NCBI RefSeq assembly: GCF_017581925.1
Contig: NZ_JAGEVG010000024.1
Coordinates: 1-55,671, forward strand
Direction: 5' to 3'
DNA length: 55,671 nucleotides
Source of the DNA: Gelidibacter pelagius
GTDB lineage: Bacteria; Bacteroidota; Bacteroidia; Flavobacteriales; Flavobacteriaceae
Shown: positions 8,689 to 17,614 of the stretch, in pieces
Numbering within the stretch: position 1 is the stretch's first letter
Layout of the letters: every line of letters begins with the position of its first letter
The notes under the pieces: generated by a model
Told to the model about the DNA's origin: nothing
What the model saw: only the letters and a program-made list of their open reading frames with translations
The model's database searches: none
Made by a program: the position numbers and the translations under genes

Positions 8689-9798
8689 TTATCGCAACTT
8701 TCTGTCACGGTAATTTAAAATTGGCTTCTCAAAATAGGTATAAACCAAATTCGAAATACTCAGTGTTAACAGCAAATAAATCGTACACAAACCAATTTTC
8801 ATCATTAGGGAGGCTGAGTTAAGATCAACAAAATAATAGAAGCACAACAAAATGGCGGAAAAATTCACAAGATAAATGGCATAAGATCGGGTGCTAACAA
8901 AATATATGAGTCCGTTAAAAGTTCCACTGCGTTTCATCCCGATAGCATAAGGAAATAATAACCCACAGCTCATCGAGATCAGAGGAAGGTACATAAAGAC
9001 AAAGAAATACAGATGGGTTTCCGGTTGTATGTTCGCAATATAAATCAAGAGATGGGTTGCGGCGAAAACGCTACCACCCAGAAGCAAAAACCCCAGTTTA
9101 AACCTTTGAAAAAAGTCCGGCCAATGTCGCATCAAATACACCAGCAAAAACCCGATATATATAGCATCCAATCTATAAATCACCACTTTCCTGAACATGG
9201 AACTCCAATTCTTCTGACTTAGCGAGTCGGTATTCATATAGAATTGGATCTTCAACAAAAACCCCATCAAAATAACCGCCAAAGTGGCCCATAAAAAAAC
9301 AGAGTTCTCTCGGTCTTTAAAAACAAAGAATCCGCAGAAGAGAAGAAAGGGCAAAATTAAATACGCATATTCTTCAATTGACAAACTCCAAGACTCTGTA
9401 AAAAACTCGGACTGAGGGTCTGAAAAATTCTGAAGAAACACAAAATAGGAGCCGATGGTATCGGGTAAATCTTTCGAAAAAACATAAAGAATTCCGATGT
9501 TTATGAGCAATATTAAGAAATAGTTGGGCAAGGTCCGCCACCAGCGACGCTTCCAAAACGTCAATAAATTAGAGAATTTGGTGCGTTTTTGCTCAATTTC
9601 CTTTAATAATATGCCGCCGATTAAAAAACCGCTCAACACAAAAAACAGATCGACCCCCACGGCCCCCATTGTTCGTATCAAGACGACAATCAAATTCTCG
9701 GAATCTTGAACAAAGAAAAACGTAGCATGGGACAGGACGACCAAAGTAATAGCAATTGCTCTTACCAAATCCAATCCGAAATTACGTTCTCTTCGCAT
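8689..9798 (-). CDS. Acyltransferase 3 family membrane protein (OafA/YrhL type)
   Basis: A 369-aa polytopic membrane protein of the acyltransferase_3 family, which O-acylates surface glycans or other exported molecules. The N-terminal signature LDLVRAIAITLVVLSHATFF is at residues 9-28 with H24 as the expected catalytic histidine. FVLSGFLIGG follows and the conserved RRWWRTLPNYF is near residues 88-98. About ten hydrophobic segments are visible. There is no C-terminal SGNH domain. It stands alone upstream of aconitase with gaps of more than 200 bases on both sides. The substrate cannot be told from the sequence. Confidence 0.88.
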   Translation of the reverse strand: MRRERNFGLDLVRAIAITLVVLSHATFFFVQDSENLIVVLIRTMGAVGVDLFFVLSGFLIGGILLKEIEQKRTKFSNLLTFWKRRWWRTLPNYFLILLINIGILYVFSKDLPDTIGSYFVFLQNFSDPQSEFFTESWSLSIEEYAYLILPFLLFCGFFVFKDRENSVFLWATLAVILMGFLLKIQFYMNTDSLSQKNWSSMFRKVVIYRLDAIYIGFLLVYLMRHWPDFFQRFKLGFLLLGGSVFAATHLLIYIANIQPETHLYFFVFMYLPLISMSCGLLFPYAIGMKRSGTFNGLIYFVSTRSYAIYLVNFSAILLCFYYFVDLNSASLMMKIGLCTIYLLLTLSISNLVYTYFEKPILNYRDRKLR

Positions 9799-10113
9799 TC
9801 AAAAAAATTAAGGTTGAATCAAACACCTCTCGGCATTAAAACCCACTAGTGGGAATAAACTATTATAAACACAAACAATGACTAAGCCCTGCAAAGCTTT
9901 CTATGGGAATAAAATAGCTTACCAATTTTATTATGGTGTAATAAGTAAATGCATGCTCTATGATATGATATTGTCACTAATCAACAAAAGCGTTCTCATT
10001 GTTTTAATAGAAGTAACCATCTGCTTTCAAAAATAAAAGTTAGCAAATAAGAAAGTTCTATAATCTCATATTGGAGAGGCTCGATTGTTTTCTATATGAC
10101 ATTGAACACTTTC
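9799..10113. repeat. Non-coding gap with CCCACTAGTGGG dispersed repeat
   Basis: This 315-base gap holds no gene. At 9827-9855 lies a segment reading CTCGGCATTAAAACCCACT then AGTGGGAATAA; its core CCCACTAGTGGG is a perfect palindrome. A near-identical segment occurs at 16575-16605. The rest is AT-rich with no recognised signal. Confidence 0.6.
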
Positions 10114-10311
10114 TCAATTCGTTTTTCCATTGTAAATCTTGATAAGCTTTAGTATTGCCATAACTAAGGAAATAACTTCAAGAGCCATTCCAGCAATTAA
10201 AGCTTCCACAGCAAACTGCCAATGCATTATTTTGAATAGGCTCCCTATTATGATGAACACAAAACCAGATAGAAAGAGAATAAGTGGTAAGATGAATGTT
10301 TTTAAATTCAT
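10114..10311 (-). CDS. GldL-like small membrane protein
   Basis: A 65-aa protein with two predicted membrane helices (about 6-27 and 34-57) joined by GSLFKIMHWQF. That word closely resembles the loop in the N-terminal membrane part of GldL, the gliding/type IX secretion motor subunit. The cytoplasmic region of GldL is absent. The start codon overlaps the moxR stop codon as TAATG, so translation is probably coupled. The role is unknown; a membrane partner of the MoxR ATPase is one possibility. Confidence 0.7.
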   Translation of the reverse strand: MNLKTFILPLILFLSGFVFIIIGSLFKIMHWQFAVEALIAGMALEVISLVMAILKLIKIYNGKTN

Positions 10312-11264
10312 TAAAACACGCTTTTTATAATCTGTTCATCGGTAATGCCTTCAGCTTCGGCCTTATAATTTTTGATGATGCGATGTCTGAGAATGCCATT
10401 CGCCACAGCTTGTACATTTTCAATATCCGGAGAGAACTTACCATTAATAGCGGCATGTGTTTTGGCTGCTAAAATCAGGTTTTGCGAAGCTCTTGGCCCT
10501 GCACCCCAATCGACAAACTCTCTCACCAAATCGGAAGCTGATGCTTCTTTGGGTCGTGTTTTACCAACCATCGCCACTGCATATTCAATAACATTGTCCG
10601 CAACTGGAATGCGGCGAATCAAATTTTGGAAATCGTTAATTTCTTGGGCTGAAAACAATGGATTGACCGTTGGCTTCAAATCGGTAGTTGTCGCTTTGAC
10701 TACTTGTACTTCTTCTTTAAATGAGGGGTACTCTAAGTGGATGGCAAACATAAAACGGTCCAACTGAGCTTCTGGCAAAGGATAGGTTCCTTCCTGCTCA
10801 ATTGGGTTTTGTGTGGCCAGTACAAAATAAGGCAAGCTTAATTGGTAATGGTGTCCCGCCACGGTTACGGAACGCTCCTGCATGGCTTCCAATAATGCAG
10901 CTTGTGTTTTTGGAGGCGTTCTGTTGATCTCATCCGCCAAGATGATATTTGCAAATATGGGACCTTTGATAAATTTAAACTGTCTGTTCTCGTCCAAGAT
11001 TTCACTGCCAAGAATATCACTCGGCATTAAATCGGGTGTGAATTGGATGCGTTTGAAGTCAAGACCCAAGGCTTGGGCAATGGTATTGACCATTAATGTT
11101 TTTGCCAATCCGGGAACGCCAATCAATAAGGCATGTCCGCCGGAAAAAATAGAAATCAAGATTTGGTTCACCACTTCATCCTGCCCTACAATCACTTTGG
11201 CAACTTCAATCTTTAAGGCTTTATACTTTTTTACAAACTGTTCTACCGCAGCAACGTCAGACAT
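10311..11264 (-). CDS. MoxR-family AAA ATPase
   Basis: A 317-aa AAA+ ATPase. Walker A GVPGLAKT is at residues 49-56, Walker B and adjoining residues ADEINRTPPKTQAALLEAMQ begin at 110, and sensor ATQNP follows. MoxR proteins act as chaperone-like ATPases that assemble or activate protein complexes, usually beside VWA-domain proteins. No VWA/BatA-type genes follow here, only a GldL-like peptide. It lies one base after the surA stop codon, so it is the fourth gene of the folding operon. Family assignment is firm; the client is unknown. Confidence 0.93.
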   Translation of the reverse strand: MSDVAAVEQFVKKYKALKIEVAKVIVGQDEVVNQILISIFSGGHALLIGVPGLAKTLMVNTIAQALGLDFKRIQFTPDLMPSDILGSEILDENRQFKFIKGPIFANIILADEINRTPPKTQAALLEAMQERSVTVAGHHYQLSLPYFVLATQNPIEQEGTYPLPEAQLDRFMFAIHLEYPSFKEEVQVVKATTTDLKPTVNPLFSAQEINDFQNLIRRIPVADNVIEYAVAMVGKTRPKEASASDLVREFVDWGAGPRASQNLILAAKTHAAINGKFSPDIENVQAVANGILRHRIIKNYKAEAEGITDEQIIKSVF

Positions 11265-11265
11265 A

Positions 11266-12717
11266 CTATCCTTTTTTTAACCAATTACTTTCAAACTCAC
11301 AGTCTCTGTATTCGCCATTAATATTGATATAGGTATCCATCACTTTCTCATTGACCCATTTTTCAATGGCCTTGAATTGCTTGTCCTGTTCTGTCAAGTT
11401 TTTGATTTTCAGATAATCTTTGGCAAAATCGGCCTCATGTTCATTTATTCGGTCGGTAACGGTCAAAATCTTAAATTTTATCGGATTGATGCGGTCTTCA
11501 TCTTGAAGCACTAAACTGATCTCACCATCCTTTAAGCTTTCAATTTGGGTATAGAGCTCTGGATCCATTTTGGTCAATTCAAAACTGTAGTCTTGCGTCC
11601 GTGGATTGATGAGCTGTCCACCATCGTTCCGCGTTTCATCCTCGTCACTGAATTCCCTCGCTGCTTGAGAAAAGGTAATTTCGCCATCTACAATACGCTT
11701 GCGGACAAGTTCCATCTTTTCCTTCGCATCTTTTATGGCTTCTTGAGTGACTGAAGGACGCAATAAAATATGACGCACATCATATTCTTGACCTCTTATT
11801 TTTTCCAAATAGATAATATGATATCCAAAGTCGGTTTCAAAAGGATCAGAAACTTCACCTTCCTGCAAAGAGAATGCAACATCTCTGAATTCCTTCACCA
11901 TCTGCGGACGCTTTCTGTTCAAGGTAAATAAACCTCCTGTTCTACGCGATGATACATCATCAGAATATAAAACGACTTTAGAGGTAAAACTCGCACCTCT
12001 TTCAACAACATCTTCTTTAAATTCTTTAAGTTTCTCTATAACTATTTGTTTTTCAGCATCAGAAATCTTAGGGATAATAACAATCTGGGCAACCTTTAAT
12101 TCCGTACCAAAAAACGGGCGTTCTTCTTTAGGGATATCATTAAAATATTGTCTTACTTCTTCTGGAGTGACTTCAATATCTGCAACTATCTTTTCTTTCA
12201 TCCGGCCTGCAAGTTGCTGACTTTTGTTGATTTCAAACATTTCGTCACGCAAACTTTCTTCTGTGTCTTTGTTATAAAACTTGAGCATTCTTGGTAAACT
12301 TCCGTCCATTTGCTCCAATATATAGCTAAATTGTTGATCGACCTGAGAGCGAATCTCCAAGTCATTGACCACAATACTATCTTGAACAGCGTGATGCGCA
12401 TATAGTTTGTCTTCAAGTAACTTCCCAAACAACTGACAGCGGTTGGGCATATCTGATTTAGACACTCCTGAGGCTTCCAATTGGGCCAATTGCTTGTCAA
12501 GATCGGAATCCAAAATAATATAGTCGCCTACAACAGCAACTACACCATCAATTTTTACACGCTTTTGAGTAGACGTGTCTTTTATTCTTTCCTTTTCTAC
12601 AACCCCTTCTTCAATGACTTCCTGAGCAGAAGTAAACGCATAGGATAATAGGACAACTAAGGTTAATGCGAACTTAAGATTAGTTGTAAATTTCAAATTG
12701 GTTGTTTTTAATAGCAT
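11266..12717 (-). CDS. surA: SurA-like periplasmic peptidyl-prolyl isomerase
   Basis: About 483 aa with a signal peptide (hydrophobic FALTLVVLLSYAFTSAQ near residues 16-32). A SurA N-terminal chaperone region follows, then two parvulin (PPIC) domains at about 195-295 and 305-405. The second contains the typical DVRHILLRPS and DGGQL words. It probably escorts outer-membrane proteins through the periplasm. The ATG at 12717 is chosen; a TTG seven codons upstream would lengthen an already long overlap (38 bases) with the preceding gene. It is the third gene of a minus-strand operon. Confidence 0.88.
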   Translation of the reverse strand: MLLKTTNLKFTTNLKFALTLVVLLSYAFTSAQEVIEEGVVEKERIKDTSTQKRVKIDGVVAVVGDYIILDSDLDKQLAQLEASGVSKSDMPNRCQLFGKLLEDKLYAHHAVQDSIVVNDLEIRSQVDQQFSYILEQMDGSLPRMLKFYNKDTEESLRDEMFEINKSQQLAGRMKEKIVADIEVTPEEVRQYFNDIPKEERPFFGTELKVAQIVIIPKISDAEKQIVIEKLKEFKEDVVERGASFTSKVVLYSDDVSSRRTGGLFTLNRKRPQMVKEFRDVAFSLQEGEVSDPFETDFGYHIIYLEKIRGQEYDVRHILLRPSVTQEAIKDAKEKMELVRKRIVDGEITFSQAAREFSDEDETRNDGGQLINPRTQDYSFELTKMDPELYTQIESLKDGEISLVLQDEDRINPIKFKILTVTDRINEHEADFAKDYLKIKNLTEQDKQFKAIEKWVNEKVMDTYININGEYRDCEFESNWLKKG

Positions 12718-13534
12718 CTTTTGTAATATCTTTTTCAAATTGCTTGATGAGTTCTAATTTTCTACGATTGAGTATGATCTGATTGACCGTAGGTTTCACA
12801 TATTCTAAGGGCGCATAATCATTTTGCTGTAGGACCTCATTAATTTGGATCAAATATAGTCCTAATGAATCTTTGAGCTGTATATAATTAGATTTTTTTA
12901 ACAGTTCTTTTTTGTTATCGGCATTCACAACTGGAATTTTTTGAGCGACTTGAGCAGCCCTGATCCAGACGGAATCGTTTAAGAAATACGATTTAAATTG
13001 AATCCCCAAAGAATCAAGAAATCGCTTATCCGTTTCATCAAATCGCTTAAAGCGTTTTTCAATATCCTCTTTATTGAGAGCATTTTGAGAAATATTGATA
13101 TACCTCAACTTGACCAACTCCTCATTAAGTTTAAAGGATTCCTTATTGCTTTCATACACCTTAAGCGCCTCAGACATGGAGACAGCGGTGTCTATACTCC
13201 TTTTTACCAAGGTTTCCACATAAGCTTTTGTAAACAGGTCATTCCGATATTGATTGACGAGCTTACCATATTCGTTCTGTATGTTTTCTGGCAGATTCCT
13301 TTTGGCACCGTCAACCAGCAATAACTGGGTTGCCCATCGGGTGATATAGCCATTGACCAAAAGAGTGCTGTCTTCTACAGATGTTCCTCCGGCCACCAAA
13401 TCTTCAACGTCCTCTTTATAGAGATAAGATTCTCCAACTCTTGCAATTGGCGTCCTAGAATCAGTCTGCTTGAAAAAGTTGCAAGAGACCAAAAAGCTAC
13501 AATTTACGAGTATAAGAATTGCTCTTTTAATCAA
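12680..13534 (-). CDS. SurA/PpiC-like lipoprotein lacking a clear isomerase domain
   Basis: A 284-aa predicted lipoprotein: the lipobox SFLVSC ends at C18. The next part (ARVGESYLYKEDVEDLV) resembles the N-terminal chaperone segment of SurA/PpiC proteins. No convincing parvulin catalytic domain can be seen in the C-terminal part, which is rich in charged helices. It lies between two parvulin genes and overlaps both (8 bases upstream, 38 downstream). A holdase-like partner of the two parvulins is the likely role, by context only. Confidence 0.72.
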   Translation of the reverse strand: MIKRAILILVNCSFLVSCNFFKQTDSRTPIARVGESYLYKEDVEDLVAGGTSVEDSTLLVNGYITRWATQLLLVDGAKRNLPENIQNEYGKLVNQYRNDLFTKAYVETLVKRSIDTAVSMSEALKVYESNKESFKLNEELVKLRYINISQNALNKEDIEKRFKRFDETDKRFLDSLGIQFKSYFLNDSVWIRAAQVAQKIPVVNADNKKELLKKSNYIQLKDSLGLYLIQINEVLQQNDYAPLEYVKPTVNQIILNRRKLELIKQFEKDITKDAIKNNQFEIYN

Positions 13535-15476
13535 TTTTGGGTTGGATTTGAGATTTCACTTTTTGTAAAACATCAGCATTTATCTCCACTTCATAACGCT
13601 CATTAAGCGCCTCCAACCAATTGGCTTCCAACGTATTTTGATAATCACTAATAATCTTACCTTTTGCCTCGTCAAAGGTCTTATTGGTTTTAGGCAATAA
13701 TGCATTCACTTTCACAACATGATACGCATCATTGTATCGATAAATTTTAGAAAGTCCTGTCCTGAAAATTCCATCCTGAGGCAAACTTTGATCATTTGAA
13801 GGCCTGATTCCTTTGGTAAACATAACTTTCTGTTCCTTCTCTGTGTTCAGTTCTTTGCTGATATCATCTGCCGATTGACCTCTTCTCAAAAGTCGTGCAA
13901 CTGTTTTGATATCATTTTCTTTAGCTCCCGTAGCAATAAGGACATCTACACGATCTTCCCAAAAATAATCATCTTTATGGGTCTTGTAATATTTTTGCAA
14001 GCCTATAGTATCTGAAGCGGCGGCATTCCACACTTCCTTTTCCATAAGATCAAACAATAACAACCCATCTCTATATTCTCCTAAGATTTGGGCAAAGTCT
14101 GCATTTTCAAACTCCAAATTATCTTCATGATACTTTAGGATAGCGTCTTCTTCAAAGTTTTTATACTCCTTCTCAATGACCGTTCTAAAAGGCATCTTTT
14201 GGTCTGCATACACTCTTTGGATGCTCATCAGACGCTTTCCAAAATCGTCGTATCTTAAAGTATCTGCTTCAATGGTCAATAAGATTTGATCCTTTTCAAA
14301 ATTTTTCGGCAAGGTCCATGAGCTCGAGAAAAAATTGGCATTCATAATAGATTCAAAATAGCCTTTTGCATTCGGGTTGATCACCAGCTCATAATTGGCC
14401 TTTAAATCATTTGCCAAAGAGGTATTGATCAGACTGGAACGTGAATCGCGCTGGATTTTATTCTCAATATCAAACTTCACATCATTATAGGGTGGTACTC
14501 CTTTTTTATCCAATAGCTTAATAATATGCCATCCGTAATTGGTTTTGAACGGCTCTGAAATACCACCAATAGCCTTCATATCAAAGGCCACTTTCTCAAA
14601 TTCAGGAGCGCTCAATTGTCCGCCGGTAAATGGCGCCAATACCCCACCATTGTTAGCTGAGCTCTTATCGTCAGAAAACTGTTTGGCCAAGGACTCAAAG
14701 TCTTCTCCTTGTTTTAACTTCTTATAAATCTCACGGATCCGTTTTTCAGAATCAGATATACTATCTTGTTCATTGGCCGTGACCATGATGTGCGCTACGG
14801 TCACCTCACCAAGTGAACGTCTTTTGTCCTCAACATTGACAATGTGATAACCAAAACGTGTTCTAAACGGCATAGAAACATCACCCACCTTAGTAGTATA
14901 GGCGGCATTTTCAAACTCGTAAACCATTTTAAAGGCTGAAAAATAACCTAACTCTTCAGCAAAAACAGTCTTCCCATCGTGGACCTCGTCTTTGACCTTC
15001 GCAAACCCCTCCTTGATGACACGATCACGCAATTTCAATAGCTCCTGATATACCTTTAAAGTGTCTGTTTCATTTTCATCTAGGCGGATCAAGATGTGCG
15101 ACCCCTTTACATCATAGCCCATTCGGTCATAAGCTTCCTTCATCAAGGCCTCTGTAACCTTTGATTCGGATAGGTAGTTTTTAACCAACTGATCTTTGTA
15201 CGATGAAAACTCTCTTATATATTTGGTATCTTGATCTAGTCCCAAACGCTTGGCTTCTTTGACCTTTAACTGATAGTTCACGAAAAGATTGAGATAGCCA
15301 TCAATATCCTTCTGGCTTTCATCCTTTACCAAATCGAGATTTTTATTGTAAACTCTTATAAATTCCTCCGCTTTAATCGGGTCGCCATCAACGGTAAACA
15401 ATACGTCCTCAGGAGTCACTTGTGCATTTGCAAAGGCCGCGAGCCAAAGCACCAATAAACTGATATATAATTTCAT
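13527..15476 (-). CDS. Periplasmic peptidyl-prolyl isomerase with two parvulin domains
   Basis: A 649-aa secreted protein with the signal peptide MKLYISLLVLWLAAFANAQ. A SurA_N-like segment is followed by two parvulin domains, about 117-215 (GSHILIRLDENETD to RFGYHIVNVED) and 225-322 (AHIMVTANEQ to YGWHIIKLLDK). A long C-terminal region contains a further degenerate parvulin-like stretch. It is the first gene of the minus-strand folding operon and overlaps the next gene by 8 bases. It probably assists folding of outer-membrane or secreted proteins. Confidence 0.9.
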   Translation of the reverse strand: MKLYISLLVLWLAAFANAQVTPEDVLFTVDGDPIKAEEFIRVYNKNLDLVKDESQKDIDGYLNLFVNYQLKVKEAKRLGLDQDTKYIREFSSYKDQLVKNYLSESKVTEALMKEAYDRMGYDVKGSHILIRLDENETDTLKVYQELLKLRDRVIKEGFAKVKDEVHDGKTVFAEELGYFSAFKMVYEFENAAYTTKVGDVSMPFRTRFGYHIVNVEDKRRSLGEVTVAHIMVTANEQDSISDSEKRIREIYKKLKQGEDFESLAKQFSDDKSSANNGGVLAPFTGGQLSAPEFEKVAFDMKAIGGISEPFKTNYGWHIIKLLDKKGVPPYNDVKFDIENKIQRDSRSSLINTSLANDLKANYELVINPNAKGYFESIMNANFFSSSWTLPKNFEKDQILLTIEADTLRYDDFGKRLMSIQRVYADQKMPFRTVIEKEYKNFEEDAILKYHEDNLEFENADFAQILGEYRDGLLLFDLMEKEVWNAAASDTIGLQKYYKTHKDDYFWEDRVDVLIATGAKENDIKTVARLLRRGQSADDISKELNTEKEQKVMFTKGIRPSNDQSLPQDGIFRTGLSKIYRYNDAYHVVKVNALLPKTNKTFDEAKGKIISDYQNTLEANWLEALNERYEVEINADVLQKVKSQIQPKID

Positions 15477-15833
15477 TATGTTAATTTGATATCTTCATTT
15501 TAAAACATGGCAATTCTATAGTCTTTTGAAAGGACGGCCATATCTTTGTGTTAAAAACAGATTGACAATAGTTGCAAAAATAATATAATTAGTGCATTAA
15601 ACAAGTTGCTTTTTTTCAAACGAAGCACATCGGTGTTTAGTATATCAATTGGCGTATAAGGCAGGTAATAAATATCGATTCAAGAACTTGGAGGCCTGCA
15701 TTATCTCATGAAAAATGCTTTTATAGATCAATAAATAACATTTCAGCAGTTTTTTTTACAGTTAAACATTAGGAGATCCATTCTTTTTAGAAACCAATGT
15801 ATCTTTATCCCAAGATTTTCATTTTTTTGATCA
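15477..15833. other. Divergent non-coding gap
   Basis: A 357-base region between the folding operon (minus) and the SRPBCC pair (plus). On the plus strand TATCTTTG at 15541-15548 is a perfect -7 box facing right but nearly 290 bases from the next gene. A weaker TATCTTTA lies at 15800-15807, close to the SRPBCC gene. No conserved RNA is recognised. Confidence 0.4.
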
Positions 15834-16289
15834 ATGAAATATACGCTCGACATCCTAATTGAGGCTCCTTTGGAGGTTTGTGCCAAGAAATTTAGCATAA
15901 CAGAATACATGAATCACTGGCACCGCGGCTTGGTTTCGATAGAACATTTATCGGGAATCCCAAATGAACTTGGATCAAAAATGAAATTACATTACAAGAT
16001 CGGAGGACTCAATTTAAATCAGATTGAGACCATCACCCATAAAAATTTACCCCATGAGCTCCATTGCTCCTACGCCACAAAAGATCTGGACCATCTTCAA
16101 GATAATTTTTTTACGGCCACATCCCAAAACCAAACCAAATGGACCAGTGTTAATGAATGTGTGCCACTAAATTTTAACATGCGCATCAAACTATGGCTAA
16201 TGCCAAAAACATTTAAGAAACAGTCGTTGCAAGCGATGAAAGATTTTAAGAACTTTGTCGAAAATGGAACTTCAGTAGCTCATGCGTAA
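15834..16289 (+). CDS. SRPBCC-fold protein
   Basis: A 151-aa protein of the START/SRPBCC hydrophobic-ligand-binding fold. The N-terminal strand YTLDILIEAPLEVCAKKF is typical of polyketide-cyclase or coenzyme Q-binding members. The C-terminal helix FKKQSLQAMKDFKNFVENG closes the pocket. It has no signal peptide. It overlaps the next gene by 8 bases. The ligand and role cannot be predicted. Confidence 0.75.
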   Translation: MKYTLDILIEAPLEVCAKKFSITEYMNHWHRGLVSIEHLSGIPNELGSKMKLHYKIGGLNLNQIETITHKNLPHELHCSYATKDLDHLQDNFFTATSQNQTKWTSVNECVPLNFNMRIKLWLMPKTFKKQSLQAMKDFKNFVENGTSVAHA

Positions 16290-16518
16290 ACTAAAATTAA
16301 TTTGGGATTTTAAAGGTCCCGACGGCATAAAGATTGCAGAACACCATGCCATTCATCTCAACGAATTTATTGAAGCAGAAAACTACGAGGATCTCTCTAC
16401 GGGGTTTGAAGCCCTCAATGAGTTTCACGCGATTGCTTTTTTAATTACTCCTGAAAACCAGATGAAACCAATAAGAGATGCGTTAAAACCCCATCGTGGG
16501 CAGGTGTATACTGAATAA
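16282..16518 (+). CDS. Conserved small hypothetical protein
   Basis: A 78-aa soluble protein, translationally coupled to the SRPBCC gene by an 8-base overlap. The visible content includes WDFKGPDGIKIAEHHAIHL and a C-terminal GQVYTE. No family is recognised; the histidine pair HH may be structural. The stop region forms the left arm of an inverted repeat (TGAATAATT at 16512-16520 with AATTATTCA at 16551-16559). Confidence 0.7.
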   Translation: MRKLKLIWDFKGPDGIKIAEHHAIHLNEFIEAENYEDLSTGFEALNEFHAIAFLITPENQMKPIRDALKPHRGQVYTE

Positions 16519-16570
16519 TTGCCGTGGTTTTTAACACAAATAGCGTGGGAAATTATTCATCGCGAATCAA

Positions 16571-16610
16571 GAACCTCGGGATATTAAAACCCACTGGTGG
16601 GAATCAATGC
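16571..16610. repeat. Second copy of the CCCACTRGTGGG dispersed repeat
   Basis: CCTCGGGATATTAAAAC is followed by CCACTGGTGGGAATCAA. It matches the segment at 9827-9855 in order and spacing, with the palindromic core CCCACTGGTGGG carrying one centre change. It lies in the convergent gap after the SRPBCC pair. Confidence 0.6.
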
Positions 16611-16647
16611 TTCCAATCTCTATTGACTTCAGAAAGACTTTAATGTC

Positions 16648-17349
16648 TTAATCTCTATTTTCAGCATAAGCATCTACAAATTTCTTTGCACGTTTATTTT
16701 TCGGATTCAGATCAAGAGCCTTTTTGTAATTGACATAAGCCTGCATACTGTCTTTAGTTTCCAAATAAGCTTCGCCTAAACTATCATATACATTGTCACT
16801 TTCCGGAAACAAAACTGTATTCATTTCAAAAATGGCAATGGCATTTTCGTACTTCTTCTTTTGCAATAAACCGTAGCCAATATTATTTACCTCCTGCTCC
16901 TCAATATAAATCTTCGATGCGTTTTGTTTTTTAAGTTCCAAAAACCCCTCGATGGCAAGGTCATATTCGCCGTCATTTAAATGCATGCGTGGCGTTTTGT
17001 AGTGGTCATCAACTTTGGGATATTCAAAAGTCAGAATCTCATCATCATCTTCAGACACCAGTCCGAGATACATTTTCTGGTTGTCCTGATGTTTTACAAA
17101 GCGTAATTTCTTGTAGAGGTCAGCCACAAAAAAAGTGTTCTCATCCAAAACCACAGGGGTCTTCGCAACGCCTTTATATTTTACAAACAACTTATTCTCG
17201 TCATAAAAGATGTCAATAATTTCATTGTTATCGTATAAATAACGTCCTGAAGTTTGCTCAATATGCTCCGCAGAATAATGTATATTTTTTGAGCAACTTG
17301 AAATAATGACAATTAAAATTAAGGCTAATAAAGAAGTTGTGGTCTTCAT
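16648..17349 (-). CDS. TPR-containing lipoprotein
   Basis: A 233-aa predicted lipoprotein: hydrophobic signal LLALILIVIISSC with lipid-bearing C19. After a beta-rich region (about 25-120) come at least two tetratricopeptide repeats (about 135-225), for example DSLGEAYLETKDSMQAYVNY. TPRs mediate protein-protein contacts; the partner is unknown. The gene is preceded by a terminator-like hairpin that isolates it from the upstream isomerase gene. Confidence 0.8.
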   Translation of the reverse strand: MKTTTSLLALILIVIISSCSKNIHYSAEHIEQTSGRYLYDNNEIIDIFYDENKLFVKYKGVAKTPVVLDENTFFVADLYKKLRFVKHQDNQKMYLGLVSEDDDEILTFEYPKVDDHYKTPRMHLNDGEYDLAIEGFLELKKQNASKIYIEEQEVNNIGYGLLQKKKYENAIAIFEMNTVLFPESDNVYDSLGEAYLETKDSMQAYVNYKKALDLNPKNKRAKKFVDAYAENRD

Positions 17350-17378
17350 TCGGTTGGATTTAGTGGTGAATAATGGTA

Positions 17379-17406
17379 TAAAAAAAGTCCCATTAAAGAA
17401 TGAGAC
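17379..17406 (-). terminator. Intrinsic terminator upstream of the TPR lipoprotein
   Basis: GTCCCATT (17387-17394) pairs with AATGAGAC (17399-17406) with one mismatch and an AAAG loop. On the minus strand it is followed by seven T. It would stop transcripts from the cyclophilin-FKBP gene. Confidence 0.65.
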
Positions 17407-17504
17407 GATTTTTATTATGAATTGTTACTTGATTGTAAGTGCTTATTCTAATTGATTTCCAAAAAAGACTTCTAGTCTTGGTTCCTACTGGCCAGTAGAT
17501 TGAC

Positions 17505-17585
17505 TCTTCTAGCGCAACGAGAATTGCTAAGCTTGTCTAAGAATCTTGACTCTTTTAGCGCAGCGGTCTTGGTTCTTTTTCAAAA
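17505..17585. repeat. Imperfect tandem repeat with TAGCGCARCG words
   Basis: Two units about 46 bases apart each contain TTGACTCTT(C/T)TAGCGCA(A/G)CG. A related segment, TCTTGATTCTAACAGCGAAGC followed by GGTCTTGATTC, is found at 53531-53563. It seems to be a dispersed family; no gene is present here. Confidence 0.5.
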
Positions 17586-17614
17586 TAATACTGAAAGAAA
17601 AGTTGGATTCTTGC

